From Ancylostoma caninum (Eukaryota; Nematoda; Chromadorea; Rhabditida; Ancylostomatidae), in the NCBI GenBank assembly GCA_037903475.1, contig JBAJFG010000016.1, positions 62,001 through 126,000 on the forward strand: a DNA stretch of 64,000 nucleotides, written 5' to 3'. Below the pieces are notes generated by a model, which saw only the letters and a program-made list of their open reading frames with translations, ran no database searches and was not told the DNA's origin. The stretch's first letter is position 1. Each line of letters opens with the position of its first letter. The position numbers and the translations under genes are program-made. Below, piece after piece: positions 14,022-26,504 of this stretch.

Positions 14022-15373
14022 TCAAAACAGAAATCTATTTCTATATGGAGAAACATCTTCACAGGGAGCATCAGCCGACGGCTGCGCGTCAGCAGGCGGT
14101 TGTGCTGCATTATCTGGTTGACTTTGGACTCCAGAATCAGTGGGAGCTGGTGCCGACGGTAGTGCTGGTTCCGAGCCGGTTGCCTGGAAGCATTTGTGGT
14201 AACATCCGGAATTGTTTTACTTGATGAGTAACAGATAACCGCTTCAAACTTCATAAAGATGAAATTAGAGCTTGTGGCAAGGACCAAGAATCAAGCTTAG
14301 CCCTCGCCAGATTAATGCTTGTATTATATTCAACTTCAAAGGGAAGGTGATGCATGTGTTTGATTTCATCCTGAAGGGGATTGTTAGAAAACGGCTAGAG
14401 GGAGCTTCACCTTGAAAACTTCCTACTGAAGAGGAAGGAGATCTATGATGGAAGAAAAGAGGTACATGACTAAAATAATCAAGGAACGAGCGCGCTAACC
14501 ATCAGTTACTCTCATTCAGTTTCTGGATGCGGGTATTCTATTTATGAACCAGTTTCTGGGTGTTACTGGTTCCTCTCACAGCTCTTAGGTGAAGAAGAGG
14601 CTTCTATTTTCGGTGCTAGCTTCAGCATTCTCCATATTTCTCTGCGAGGGTTCTGGGAAACTACAGTCTTTGGGATTTCAAATGGAAGATAATGCACTCC
14701 AGGAGTTAATTCCGGCTATTATCGCCAATTTCTCTTCCGGAAAGAATAGGTACTAGAAGGAGCGCTTCCGGATGGAACACGCCTCATTCTTTGCTGTTCT
14801 GTGAGAACGCGAGGGAAACGACACATGGAACCTTGCTCCCATTATAAATTCAAAAAAAATTTGAACCCCTTCGTAAGCTTTACTTTGAAAGGTTCCCAGT
14901 AGTTTATCAATTAAGAGGCGCATATTACAATATCCACTTCCTTCACTACGTCATGATTTCTATCTTAGTTTTCTTTTTTTTTCAATCTCTTTTCCCTCAG
15001 ATTTCCTGTTAAACCGATGTAATGAATGCATAGGAAAGTAGTTTGATTAACGATCACCTGAAGATTTCCTTGTGCAGCGGATTGCACGGATTTCTGCGAC
15101 GACACCTTGTGAATGTAGATAATTGTTGGAACATAAACTCTGGTAATTACTGAGGTCCTCTCACCTAGAAGCGGAAGACTTCTGATTGTAACCCCTTATT
15201 ATAATCATCAAGCTAGTAAATATTGAATGGTACTTAATACTTACCCCAATCTTCTGATTTTGCCCAGCTACTTGGGTGGTTACTCTCGCCCTGGGTGCTG
15301 GTTTGGGTTGAGAACGAGGAGCGGGTCGTGGTGCAGGACGCGGTCGTGATGCAGTAACAGCAAGTGAACAAAC
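14022..15373 (-). CDS. Pro/Ala-rich protein, 3' part (two exons)
   Basis: Exon X (15245-15373) follows an acceptor CTTATAG. It reads VCSLAVTASRPRPAPRPAPR, then SQPKPAPRARVTTQVAGQ, and ends in phase 0 at GTAAGT. Exon Y (14022-14183) follows CTTCCAG in phase 0. It begins ATGSEPALPSAPAPTDSG, continues with QPPADAQPSADAPCED and stops shortly after. Both exons share the same biased composition (Pro, Ala, Ser, Arg), which is why I join them across a ~1 kb intron. VCSLAVTA at the front could be the end of a signal peptide whose start lies in an upstream exon not found; the inverted minisatellite is directly upstream. Low-complexity linker or secreted disordered protein is as far as the sequence goes. 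Confidence 0.5.
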
Positions 15374-15420
15374 CTATAAGCGTACTCGCGCGATGCGTAG
15401 ATGAGTAAAAAGATTTTCAT

Positions 15421-16300
15421 CTTTTTCACGACACTAGGACAGCAATGCAACGCCAGCATCACTAGCGACGCAAACACCACAGTACAACACCAACATCACT
15501 CGCAACCGAGGGTCGCAGTACAGCACCGCAGTACAACGGCAGCATCATTCGCAACTCCAGGAGCGCGACGCAACGGCAGCATCATTCGCAACTCCACGAC
15601 TGTAGTGCAACTCAGGACCACAGTGCAACACCAACAATGCAATGCAATGGACTGGTGTGACACGGCTGCCCTAGAGTTGCGAATGATGCGACCGTTGCAC
15701 TGCGGCGCTGGTGTTGCACGGTTGTCTCGGAGTTGCAAGTGATGTTGCCGTTGCAGCGCGTTCCTGGAGTTGCGAATGATGTTGCCGTTGCATTCTGGTG
15801 CTGGTGTTGCACTGTGGTCATGGAGTTGCGATTGATGCGATCGTTGCACTGCGGCGCTGGTGTTGCACGGTCGTCTTGGAGTTGCAAGTGATGTTGCCGT
15901 TGCAGCGCGGTCCTGGAGTTGCGAATGATGTTGCCGTTGCATTCTGGGGCTGGTGTTGCACTGTGGTCATGGAGTTGCGATTGATGCGTTCGTTGCACTG
16001 CGGCGCTGGTGTTGCACGGTCGTCTTGGAGTTACAAGTGATGTTGCCGTTGCAGCGCGGTCCTGGAGTTGCGAATGATGTTGCCGTTGCATTCTGGTGCC
16101 AGTGCTGCATTGTGGCCATGGAGTTGCGAATGATGCGATCGTTGTGCTGCGGTGCTGGAGTTGCACGGCTGCGCTGGAGTTGCAAATGATGTTGCCGTTG
16201 CAGCGCGGTCCTGGAGTTGCGAATGATGCTGCCGTTGCATTCTGGTCTAGTGTTGCACTGTGGTCATGTAGTTGCAAGTGATGCTGCCGTTGTGTCACAA
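15421..16300 (+). repeat. Minisatellite with 149 bp higher-order unit and an internal inversion
   Basis: Short motifs such as GTTGCGAATGATGTTGCCG and GGTGTTGCAC recur about every 30 bp. A composite unit starting GTTGCAAGTGATGTTGCCG recurs at 15732, 15881, 16030 and 16179, so the exact period is 149 bp over four units. From 15421 to about 15645 the same motifs appear in the reverse complement (CAACACCAGCATCACTCGCAAC type), so the array flips orientation near 15650. Because 149 is not a multiple of 3, the long minus-strand frame across it visits all three frames. Confidence 0.9.
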
Positions 16301-18370
16301 CCAAAAAAACCATCCATTGTAACTGCACAGTTGTTCTTTCTAATTGTGGCAGAACGAAAAAAGATAGAATTGGGGCAGTTTCCACTATTCTGACTTTCTC
16401 GTCTTACAAATGAGACGACGGATCGTTGAAGATATTTATGGGGGGACCTAAGGCGTGCTCATCATAAGAAATCTAGCACTGGTTCCAAAAAAGTGTAAAA
16501 AAGGCGGAATTTCTTGACAATTGGCTGGAGCATATCTGGTCCCCCCTTGAGATTCCAAAGTGGGATATCCTGATCCCCTCATGTATTATAATTTGAATAA
16601 GTAGCGGATGCATGAGAGGTTCATGATGTGAGGGTTCTTGGGAGCCCCATTTAGGCTATCCGCATAACTTGTTTGCCTTCACCTTCTTCCTCTTCCCAGC
16701 AGGAGACGTTTCCTTTCGTGCTGTCCTTGGCCAACAAACTATCATTTCTAAGCAAACATTCCTTTGCATTCGTTCGTTCATACCCTTTTGTACTCAGCTA
16801 TTCATCTCCAGTTCGAGAATTAATTTCCGATCTATCTTTTAATGAAATCGAATGGCTTCGGAACTGTTTTAAAAACGCTTATTGCTGAGTACTACTCTAT
16901 AGGATGTGCACAATCAGCATAGTGATTATGCACTTTCTCTGAACTTCCTGTTCCTATGTAATTATCTTTTGGGATATAGGGTTTCAATTACCCGACACTT
17001 GTTCATGTACGTAATTGCTTCTACGAAGAACTCCTCATGTTCTCCTTCTTCTTTGTTTGAAAACACCTCATTAGGAGGCGAACAGAGTTAGATCTAGATT
17101 TAGACGGATTTACCCAACGCTCACGTTACCCAGGACTCCAGGTCGCAAACACGCTTACCCTGGGTAATCTCAATGATGTGGGTCGGCCTCGGTGACCTGC
17201 GGTCGTCCTGCGTTATTATTGTCATGGTTGCGCACATCTGATGCAGTGAGTATGCACTTGTTCAGGAGTTACCCCTATATCAACATGTCTGATGGCAACT
17301 TAAATGTCTGGTGGTCTTTGAACACGTAGTAATTACCACTTTGTGGGATGCAATAGAGCTTTCATAAGTTCTCTAGTGCATCATACCCTCACTGGGGTAT
17401 GCATACCCACACACCGCTTTGCATGAGCCATGTTTTGCCTCCTAAATGGGACTGATGCGGTCCTTTTCGTTCTCCCCTGATGCTGCGGTCTTCTTCGCTT
17501 CCTTCTGCGGTTCTTCTCAATTTTCGTTTTTGTTGTTCTACCCTAATCTCTAAGCATGCAAGTCTATGTACATCTAATACCTAATATCTCGGAGATACCA
17601 CCTATGAAGAGTGTCCTTTCCCAGATTTCGCCATACTTAGGGCTATTTGAGGACGTTGAATCCATATTTTGCATCAGATTTCATCACAAGTGACTGCGAA
17701 ATTACTAGAAGTACTTGAAGAACGTTCCAATTGGTGCTGATGTTGCGAAATTAACTCCACAATGAAATGGATCACAAAGATCTAAGTAATGAGGTTTTCT
17801 GTGGGCCCAGCCTTTAGCCACAATCTTTGGGTAAGTTCTTGTCCTACACTAATTTATATTCACTGGTATCATGAAGAGCATCCTGCATTTTATCAGGCTA
17901 TTAGTAGCAGTGTTTCCATAGGATATCCCTTCTTGGATTTTTCGCATTTTCAAAAGATTCTGTAAGGCTTAAGGGCAGTTTCGAGAACAGCAACAGTGGT
18001 TGGTCTTTCCATAAACATGTTTATTTTAACGACATACATAAATTAGCAAGGTACTGGTTCCAAAGTTCAGTCCCAGCTTAGAAAGCAATTGCAAGAGTGC
18101 GGCAGGTGTTACCCAACATTTTATAACAGTGTCTATCTCATATGTCCTATTACAGAATTGCTTTTAATGGGATTTTGCGTAGATCTCGCTAAGAAATTCT
18201 GGAAATCAGCTGCTTTTCTTCTTCCTTCGTCAATGTTGGCGTTACTAGCGCTTTCACCTCTTCCTGCTTGAACTGACAACATCCTCGTCGCAGTTTGCTA
18301 TCACTGTGAACTAAAGCATCTATCACTTGTTATGGTGGGGTGGATGATAAGTAATCTGTTCCTCACAAAC
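16301..18370. other. Intergenic
   Basis: Nothing coding is supported between the minisatellite and the upstream region of the first Srt receptor gene. Confidence 0.4.
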
Positions 18371-18371
18371 G

Positions 18372-18399
18372 AGATAATTCAGTAGACAATTTGCTTGCA
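18372..18399 (+). promoter_or_regulatory. Conserved upstream block shared with the second Srt gene (copy A)
   Basis: The 28-base block begins AGATAATTCAGTAGACAAT and ends TTGCTTGCA. It matches 28653-28680 upstream of the tandem paralogue at 24 of 28 positions, with weaker similarity around it. It is about 1 kb before the ATG. It is a candidate cis-element or a remnant of the duplication. Confidence 0.4.
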
Positions 18400-19355
18400 T
18401 GCTCTATGATAATCATTTTAACAGCAGATTATTCTCCAACGTGGGATAGCAAGGATATTTTGCTTGCGTCATCTACTCATTTGTAACGAAATCCATGCTT
18501 TTGCATGTAATTTGAGGTGCTAACATCTCCTCCTACTCTCACATCTCTGCAACATCCTCTTTGAAGAGTTCCTTGGGTTCCTATACAGGATTCTAAAGCA
18601 CAAAGCCTACCTTACATCCTGAAAACAAGTGAGCCACTTAATTTTGTGACCTGTGTTTAGTCTCTCGTTGGGTAAAAAGGCTAGCAAGTGCCAGGACACA
18701 AAATCCGAAGCCGTTGAGGTCTACATATTGTAAGCATTGTGCTCCAAAAGTCTGCTAAAGAGCCACCATAGCACCTCACAAAGCGCAGCAAGGAGGAAAC
18801 AGGCCCGATATGTGCGTCACAACTGCATCTGATAGTATACACTTAGTTGCTGATGGCTAGTTCACATGCTTCTGATGATATACATTTAAATAATTGTGGA
18901 AAGCTCGGCCACATTTAAAGGTTTTTCTCCTCACAAGAACGCTTTGTCGAAGAAATTTTTCGGCAAGTAACGGAAGACGTCTTGAAGACCCTACTGCATT
19001 TTTTAGTTCACCTGAGACCGCAGCCCTTACCAAGCGCTTAGATAGATTTTCTTCAAAGTATCCCTTTTATGAAAATTCGTAATTTTATTAGGAATTAAGA
19101 TTAGGGCCATTTCGTTCGCCTTTCACGAGTCAAGCATGCTGCTACCTCAAATTATTATTATATCGTGTTCTTAACTCAATCCAAGTGTATTTCCTGTTCT
19201 TCGTTCGTCGGATCTGATCTGATCTAATTCTGACTCAAGGTCCTGGCACGTTAGTTGATGGCATCCCTCTGTGGTGTAGAAAATAAATTAATAAATGAAT
19301 TTTAGGTTCACCTCGAGGATCCCTCATTTACATCGTATAACAAGATATCTTGTAC

Positions 19356-22300
19356 ATGGACAACCTACTGATATATGGTGGCTTGCCGTCGAAATACCAA
19401 TGCACGTATGTATGCTTCTCTCTACCCACCTTCTGCCATACTCTCTTTATGAGCAATTCCAGGAATTATTCAAGGACTGCAGAGCCGCCTAACATTCCTA
19501 TCGGGGTTTACAGTATAATTTTTGGTGCTGTATTTATTGTGAGTTGCTATCATTTTTGATAAAAAATTTTCTAAATCGTAAGCGTCAACTTTACTGTAAA
19601 AGATACCTTGGTTTGAATGGTCAGTCATCTACAAGATTCATCCATACGCGGTTAAATTGTTGATTTTGTGGAACATAGACAATCCATAGATGATATAACC
19701 AAGAAATTTGAGGTTACCTGAGGTTCGTTTTTCAACTGATTGACAGTCGATGTAAGACGCATACGTTGCGATGTGATGTTTTCGTAATGAAGACAGGAAT
19801 TTTCTTTCTGTTGTCTTTCTGTGTATTTCCTGCTTTACTGGATTGAGCCTCATCGTGTTTGAGGGTTTACACTCGGGTCCGGCAGCCAGTGCAAATGGGC
19901 ACCGGCGGGCGCCGGCCGCCGCCACCCTCCGGCGCCCCGGTATTAATGAGCTATAAATCACTCGAGCTTGGGAGAAAGCGAAGAAAAATACAATTTTAGT
20001 CCATAGTAGAAAGAGTGCAGTGGATATGTTAAGGCTATAAAGTAGGGGACTATTTTCACAACTTTCACGTTTTTTCATTTTTGTGATTTTCATGGGGAAA
20101 GATTTCTGAATACACAATAAGCGAAGCCAACTCTTCCATTTTCTGCTATAGTACACTGCTTCGCTAATACAAAAATGGCCGTTATACAGATGGACACAGT
20201 ACTTCAGTTATCCCATCTGAATAATAAAGCTCATCCAATTCGGGATCCTCAGAAATAATTGAAATCCGTATAAATTGTTCCATATCCATTGCGAAGTAGT
20301 TCTACCGCTGTCATTTATCTTTCGTGGAGCAGTCCTTTACGGCGGAGTTACTCTCTCCCGGTTTCCCTCAACTTTGAAAAAGTGGTTTTTACTATTACTT
20401 ACACTACATATTACTATTACTTACACTTACACTTATTGTAGTTTATCTTCGAAATTTATGCAAAACGTTGCCGGATGCCTTCCTGGACTACCCGAAGGAG
20501 ATCACGGGGGACGTCCGAGCAGTGAACCCCAAACACTGCGATACTTAACTCTGGATCTCCAACGGAGAGGAACCAGCGATAGGGACAGATTGCAATCTGC
20601 CACTCAAACCACTGAGCCATCCGGGCTACTTTTTATGTTGGAGTTTGTTAGATAACTGCAGCAGTCGTGAGCAGCATACTATATGTATTTGCAAAACGGG
20701 GGCACAGGGCAGGATTCGATCCCCTGACCACCAGAACGTCGATCATTCGCTCAACCCACTGAGCTATGGGCGTATGAGATGCAACATACAAATAGTGTCC
20801 AATCTTACTTACACTTACACTTATCGTAGTTTATCTTAGAAATTTAGGTGAAAAGGGAGTTGGGTGGGGCCAGCCCTGTGAAGCCTAAGCCTTAAACCCA
20901 TTCTTAAGCACAGGGTTAGGCTTATCTACCCTGTCTATTATGCACTAAAATTGTATTTTTCTTCGCTTTCTCCCACGCTCGAGTGATTTATAGCTCATTA
21001 ACACCGGGGCGCCGGAGGGTGGCGGCGGCCGGCGCCCGCCGGCGCCTATTTGCAGTGGCTGCCGGACCGGACTGTATATTTCCCAAAAGCAGCAAACAAA
21101 AGAGGTGATGTGTGCATGTAACAGAAGAAACTGGAATAAAAACTCGGCTTCATAATTCCTGGCCAGTCTGGATACCTATTATATCAAATCATATAATATA
21201 TTTTACACTGTTTTTTTTTCAACACTTCGCCTAGTACCGACTTTCTAACCTAAGCTAAGGCCTGAATGAGAAGGGCTGGGAATCCTGAAGTATCGAAAAC
21301 ATCAAGATGAATGCTGAGGTCACTGATAAGAAACGTTCCTCATTTTCAGCCTCTCTACATTCTCTGCTTAGCAGCTTTAACTCAACACGACCTGCGAGCA
21401 ATGGCTGCGTATAAAATCATGATTTTATTAAGTATATGCGACATCGCTGCTCTTGTGTGCAACTCATTACTTACTGGTCTTTTCTTCATAAAAGGCATAG
21501 TTTTCTGCAGTTATCCACGGTTAATGTATGTCATCGGATGCATTTCCAATGGTACGTTCTGAAGTTGCGCGATTTCTTGCTTACAATTAATCCAAATATT
21601 CAAGGATTCTGGGGTGCATCATGCATCGGCTGCTTCTGCCTAGTTTTTACTCGCCTTATCGACCTGTGGAGTCACAAAGTTCATGATTTTTTATTCGGTG
21701 GAAAACGAGCCTACGCTGTAATCCTGCTGTGCCTTATCTACGCCTTGTGTTTCTTTTTCTTTCCAAGTCCTGGCTTATTCAATGCTAAATATCATTCCTG
21801 GCTTTTTGATCCCCTCATTGACGACAGTGGCAAGGTTTTTCAGGTGAGTGGTGAGGTGTATCTAGCAGTTGTGAGGTGTATCTAGTAATTATCTGTGTGT
21901 ATTCGCACTCGCTGATTAACTTATATAAATTGGTGACCATCATGTCTGGCAACAGACAGAGATCTAGAGACTACCTGCTGGAGAGTCTGATTATTTTTCC
22001 AAAAGGATCTAAAAACAGAGAATGTCTAATTCATTCTCGAGAGCTATTAAAAACAATGATTACTGCTATCAATTACTCAGAACAGGTGAAAACTATTGCC
22101 TCAAAACGTATAAAAAATAGTATGTGGAAAGAGGACTTTTTGAAGGAGATACGCACTAGTTTCAAGGATAAATTATTCTCTGGATTTGCTTTCATTTCAG
22201 AACGGACTGTAGCGGGCAATGCCTGGTTCGTAAAGTTGCTGGTAAAGCTCAATGTGTTTTGGTAGGTAGTAATAAAAAACCAAGCGAGCCAATCGCCAAT

Positions 22301-24343
22301 TCCCTCTCCCCACCGCGTGTTTCGAGCCGTCAATCAAGAATGAGTTAGATGACGTTAACTCCTTGACAATTATCCTGGTATCCAGGATTACGTACTATTC
22401 TACAGTTGCCAGACAGATTTAATTGCTGTATTTCATATTGTCGACCTGTAAGTTGGTTACAGTTGAGAGTTAAGAGAAGGATAAATAAGAGGGCTCAGCT
22501 TCTATTTCGTACTCTGCTCCCTTACATGGAAGCTGGATGAAGCGTAGATCTTCGTCGGCTGCTCATCAGTCACGAAGAACGTTTCAAGCCTTACAAAACA
22601 AACAAAAGGAGAAAAGCTCATAGGTGTTTCAATGGGTCCTCTAGTCTTTTTGATACCAGTTCAGAACTATGAAAACGAAGATAAAACTCCTACAATTGAG
22701 TGATCATAGTAAATACTAATCGTTCTAATCCCCTGAAAATCTTTAGATTCGCACTTCCAGATTCAGAATGATGTTCGCTGATCCATTCTTCGCCAACATT
22801 TTTGTTGTGGCCTCACAGTGATTGTTCCGCTCCCCCTTTTGTATATTTTTAGTAAATAGTGTGGTGAAAATAAATACAAGGTGAAGAAGATTTTTCTTCA
22901 AGAGATTTGACGAAACATCAGTTTTCATGAGAAGATAAATGTCAAAAGTAAACGCCAGCTAATAACGCACATAGGAAACAAGGAGTTATTATTTATACTT
23001 CATTTGTTGATTGCAGATCTCATAACTCTCATAGTTCAGTGAAAGCGAACAATTATCTGAACTCAATCCTACAATTTGAATTAAACAATTTCACCTGATG
23101 GCTCGAAGTTCGGATTTGCAAATGAAATGCCAACCATGGCGATATTTTAGGCTGACGTTGCTTGGCTCATTGCTACAAACAACTTGCTAACAGTTACATC
23201 TACTTTTGTTCTATATATTGCATTTTTCCTTTCATTCCTTTACAAATATGCAGTTACCTATGGATATCGAATGACATCCCATGAGAAGCAGGTCAGCCTC
23301 GGCTCTGACGAGAAAAAAAAAACCGTTTGTTCCTTCCAAGTAACGAAATAAATTCAGTTTCATATTTCATTTCTCAGATGTTCGTCCAAAGTTGTGCCAT
23401 AAGTGGAGCGAACGTTACATTGGCCCTTCTCTACGTTTATATGCTGTTTTTCCCAGCAACATTCGCTATGACGACTTCGGCACTTTTTCTGTGGCAGTTT
23501 TCAAGTGGTGAGTAATAAAAACTATTGTAATCAATGGTGGTCCTGGTATTGGCTGGACACAAGAAACTAGTACTGTCTCCAAACTACGTGGAAAAGGTTG
23601 AGTGGTCATAAATTAGCAGAAAAACTTCGCCATATTCTAAATTATTCTCCAATGTTTTCTGGAAACTTCCGATTCTTCTAGATAGAGGTAGGTGAATACA
23701 GCTTTCAAGACAATTTGTACAGTCCAGTTAGCAAAATGAGCAGTGTTCATCAGAATTCTATTCGTAAACAAAAAATAAATTGGTTGTTTGGCCGATACTG
23801 AAGCACCATTAACTTACACATCTACAACATCCAGTCCAAATGGGTCTTCTGAAGTCTCCGCTCCAGAGAATTTATATGGAATTAAGCCCTGTGAAATGAA
23901 GGGGGCGTTCTGGATGAGGGTCGTGACAAAAATGTAATGGGTCCTGTCTCTGTGACTGTAAAATTCAAAGAAGGAGCAGATCACAGAAATATTACCTGCC
24001 CCATCTCATCTCATAAGGGCACAATCCTAGAGGCTATTCAGTCTCTGCTAGCCCTCCATCACCGGAGGATTTCGAAGATGAGTTCGGGGGAGTTGGCACT
24101 AAAGGGTGGGAAAAATGTTTTCATGCACCAATCACGCTTGCTAGAACCGCCCCATTTCCCCACATAAGGCAGAATACCCTCTGCAGCAGTTATTCAGCTA
24201 CGTTATCCTACTATTTCTGCTAATATCCACCTTTTGCAGCGGGAGCGGCAGTTGTTTACATGGGCATCAACAAGAGCATTCGTGATAAGGTTCTGCAGAT
24301 GTTTTCCAAGAAGGCAACCACAACTACAACGGTTTCCTCTTAG
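19356..24343 (+). CDS. Srt-class serpentine chemoreceptor (7TM GPCR), gene A
   Basis: Seven exons join in phase: 19356-19405, 19463-19538, 21350-21551, 21605-21843, 23151-23291, 23378-23507 and 24240-24343. The product is 313 residues. The extracellular N-terminus reads MDNLLIYGGLPSKYQCT and carries an N-glycosylation site, Asn18-Tyr-Ser. Family marks of nematode Srt receptors follow: AAYKIMILLSICDIAALV in an early helix, FCSYPRLMYVIGC, a DLWSHKVHDFLFGGKR intracellular loop, FFFFPSPGLFNAKYHSW, ATNNLLTVTSTFVLY, and a last helix ending near FSSGAGAAVVYMGINKSIR. Srt receptors are predicted chemosensory receptors of amphid neurons. Every exon but the last has the same length as in gene B. Transposon copy 1 sits in intron 2. 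No frameshift or stop is seen, so the gene looks intact. The ligand is unknown. Confidence 0.9.
19870..21074 (-). mobile_element. TIR element with two tRNA-like modules, copy 1
   Basis: The copy is 1205 bp, flanked by TA on both sides (19868-19869 and 21075-21076). Left and right ends are inverted repeats of about 145 bp. They carry GGTCCGGCAGCC near the tip, then GC-rich palindromic DNA, then CTCGAGTGATTTATAGCTCA. The outermost bases of the left end are mutated (CACTC instead of CAGTC). tRNA-like modules lie on the minus strand at 20554-20626 and 20699-20774. It is inserted in intron 2 of Srt gene A. No transposase is present. Confidence 0.85.
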
Positions 24344-26504
24344 CTCAGAGAATGGAGCTGAGCGAGTCCTCAGTTTATCCTGCAGAATTTCTTGAGGATC
24401 TCTCTGTGCATTAATATCTGTTGTAATATCTTCACCACCATAAAGAGATCCATATTCATACACAAGTTCACATAAGGTCGAATGTTTTATATGTTCTATC
24501 TATTTGGTATTGCATAGTTGGATGAGACAGATTAGCTTCAATGATATGTATGAAGTGATACATCATAATTTATGGATGATTCCGTTCACGTAATGGTGGA
24601 ATAATTTGCGGAATTTCCCGGAAAAACTCTAAGCCTGCCTGTCGCTCATTTAAAGTGGGCGAGTTTTCCTGACAGAAAGTAATATATTTGGCTACTGTTG
24701 CCATTACTTGTAAGTGCTGATTAGGACAAGCCGATTGAACGGGATGTACTCATTTCTGCCCGGACTCCCCGATTCAGAAGAGCTGGTCGGTGAAAACTTA
24801 CCCATGAGCATTCTTGATTATGGGCATTGTCATTGAAATCTCCTTAATATTCATTTAAAAGAGTAGCACCTCCTATGCGAACACATAGTGATAATGGAGA
24901 AATGTTGGATATAAGCGTTATGTCCATAGCTGAATTTACCGAGACTTCCCTCTATTTTTGACATTTTTTTCTGGGAGAATCAGAATAAAATAGAATAGAA
25001 TTATTATGTGCTTTGATGTGCATAGGAAACTTCTCTCACACTGTTCATTGTTTATTGTTTGAATGAAGATCGCTCACATGCACCAGAAGTGTTGGTAGAA
25101 ACGCATTTCACATTCGTGTTTCAAAAGAACAGATCTTGAGGAGCGTTTGGACGAAGCGCTCCGCTTGTGTTAGTTGTCTGTGGTGAAAATGTCACAGACC
25201 ACTAGCGAATTACACAAGCACACTGTTGCAACGCCGATGAAGATAAAATGCTACAAAACTGCATGAGATCTCTTCTGTACCTCTTGTTTACATCCGAGCA
25301 GTTCTTACATCCTGGACAATGGGTGCAGATTGCCTTAGCGTGCGCATAATTCCAAGAAACTTATCCATTTCTGTACTTTGGCATGTTGCATCTGAGTGAT
25401 TTCTACAATCAAACTTCCACCACTTATTCTTCAATGCCTTATTTCGTGGGCAATTCGTTGGCCTGGTCGCATTTAATCTTGTCGTAGCCGTTGTAAAAGT
25501 ATGACTGCCATGCTGTATTTATTTGCTGCGCGTCAAGATCTGAAATCTGGGAACACCACGAAGAAGGAATTGGAGTAAGATTCTGGATTTGCTTAGGAAC
25601 AATACACCTTCACCAGACAAATCCTCCAAGACTTGATTTCCGACAAGTATAGAACCATTTACGTATGTCGCACCTACCCTCGATTTCCGGGAATTGGAAA
25701 TACGAATAATTTTCGTGCATTATGAACGCCGAGACATAGGTATCAATCACGATAATCAAGGATTCGAATGTAATCATGCATATAATGGACAATCAAAATG
25801 AGATCAAAACAATCCAGACACCATGGACACAGTAGGTTCTCCTGTTAGAAGGAGTGATCGTTTCACGAACGGACGCATATCTTGAGGTTTTTTTGCGATT
25901 CTTTCAGCTTCGATTTGTTTTAGCGTTTGAGGAATATTTCAGTGCACTCTAGTTTTTAGTTAGCCTTCACATTCATGCACCTTCTAATGACATTTATTAA
26001 AAAGTCTTGCCAGTGTTCTGTGCAACACTTGTGTAAGACCATCATAATCATTGTTTAGTTTATCATCGATGTCTTTTCAAGCTGACGAAACCAACAATCT
26101 ATGACATTTCGCAATCATCCATTCATCGGGATCAGCTTCGAGAAGAAAACATTGAGAAGTTGAACAACTAAGTAAAATAAATTCTAGGTTACAAACTCAA
26201 AGCTATGATCTTTCCAATTGTTGATGCGCTTTTTTTCAAGGAGCTTTTTTTCAAAATTAGTCTTAGAACTGGATGTTAGAAGGACGGAGCACTTATTAAA
26301 GTGACTGCTGAGGCGCACAGGCTTCCACTTTTACCAGCCATTCGGACAGGATTCTCTTCAATTAACTGGTGTCACTCATGCTCGCTTACGTACTGTGTAT
26401 CTAAAAGTAGACATGGAGATTTTCTTTATCTTCCCTTCTTTGCAAAAAATATTACTTTAAAAGTTACAATTACTACATAGTTGAATAAAGAATAAAAGTA
26501 TATA
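24344..26504. other. Intergenic between the Srt gene A and element copy 2
   Basis: This holds the 3' flank of Srt gene A. No further coding exon, RNA gene or repeat is supported. Confidence 0.4.

Noticed and set aside
15612..16385. 257-residue open frame on the minus strand across the minisatellite
   Set aside because: It consists of repeat translation only. The 149 bp period forces frame changes every unit, and the mirror strand is also largely open, so openness follows from composition rather than coding.
18894..19082. 62-residue plus-strand frame upstream of Srt gene A
   Set aside because: No signal peptide, motif or splice continuity with the receptor.
19638..20156. 172-residue minus-strand frame, and similar frames in each transposon copy (26583-26798, 40469-40996, 41121-41498)
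   Set aside because: They fall inside the inverted repeats and non-coding core of the five-copy element, recur with frameshifts between copies, and show no transposase motif.
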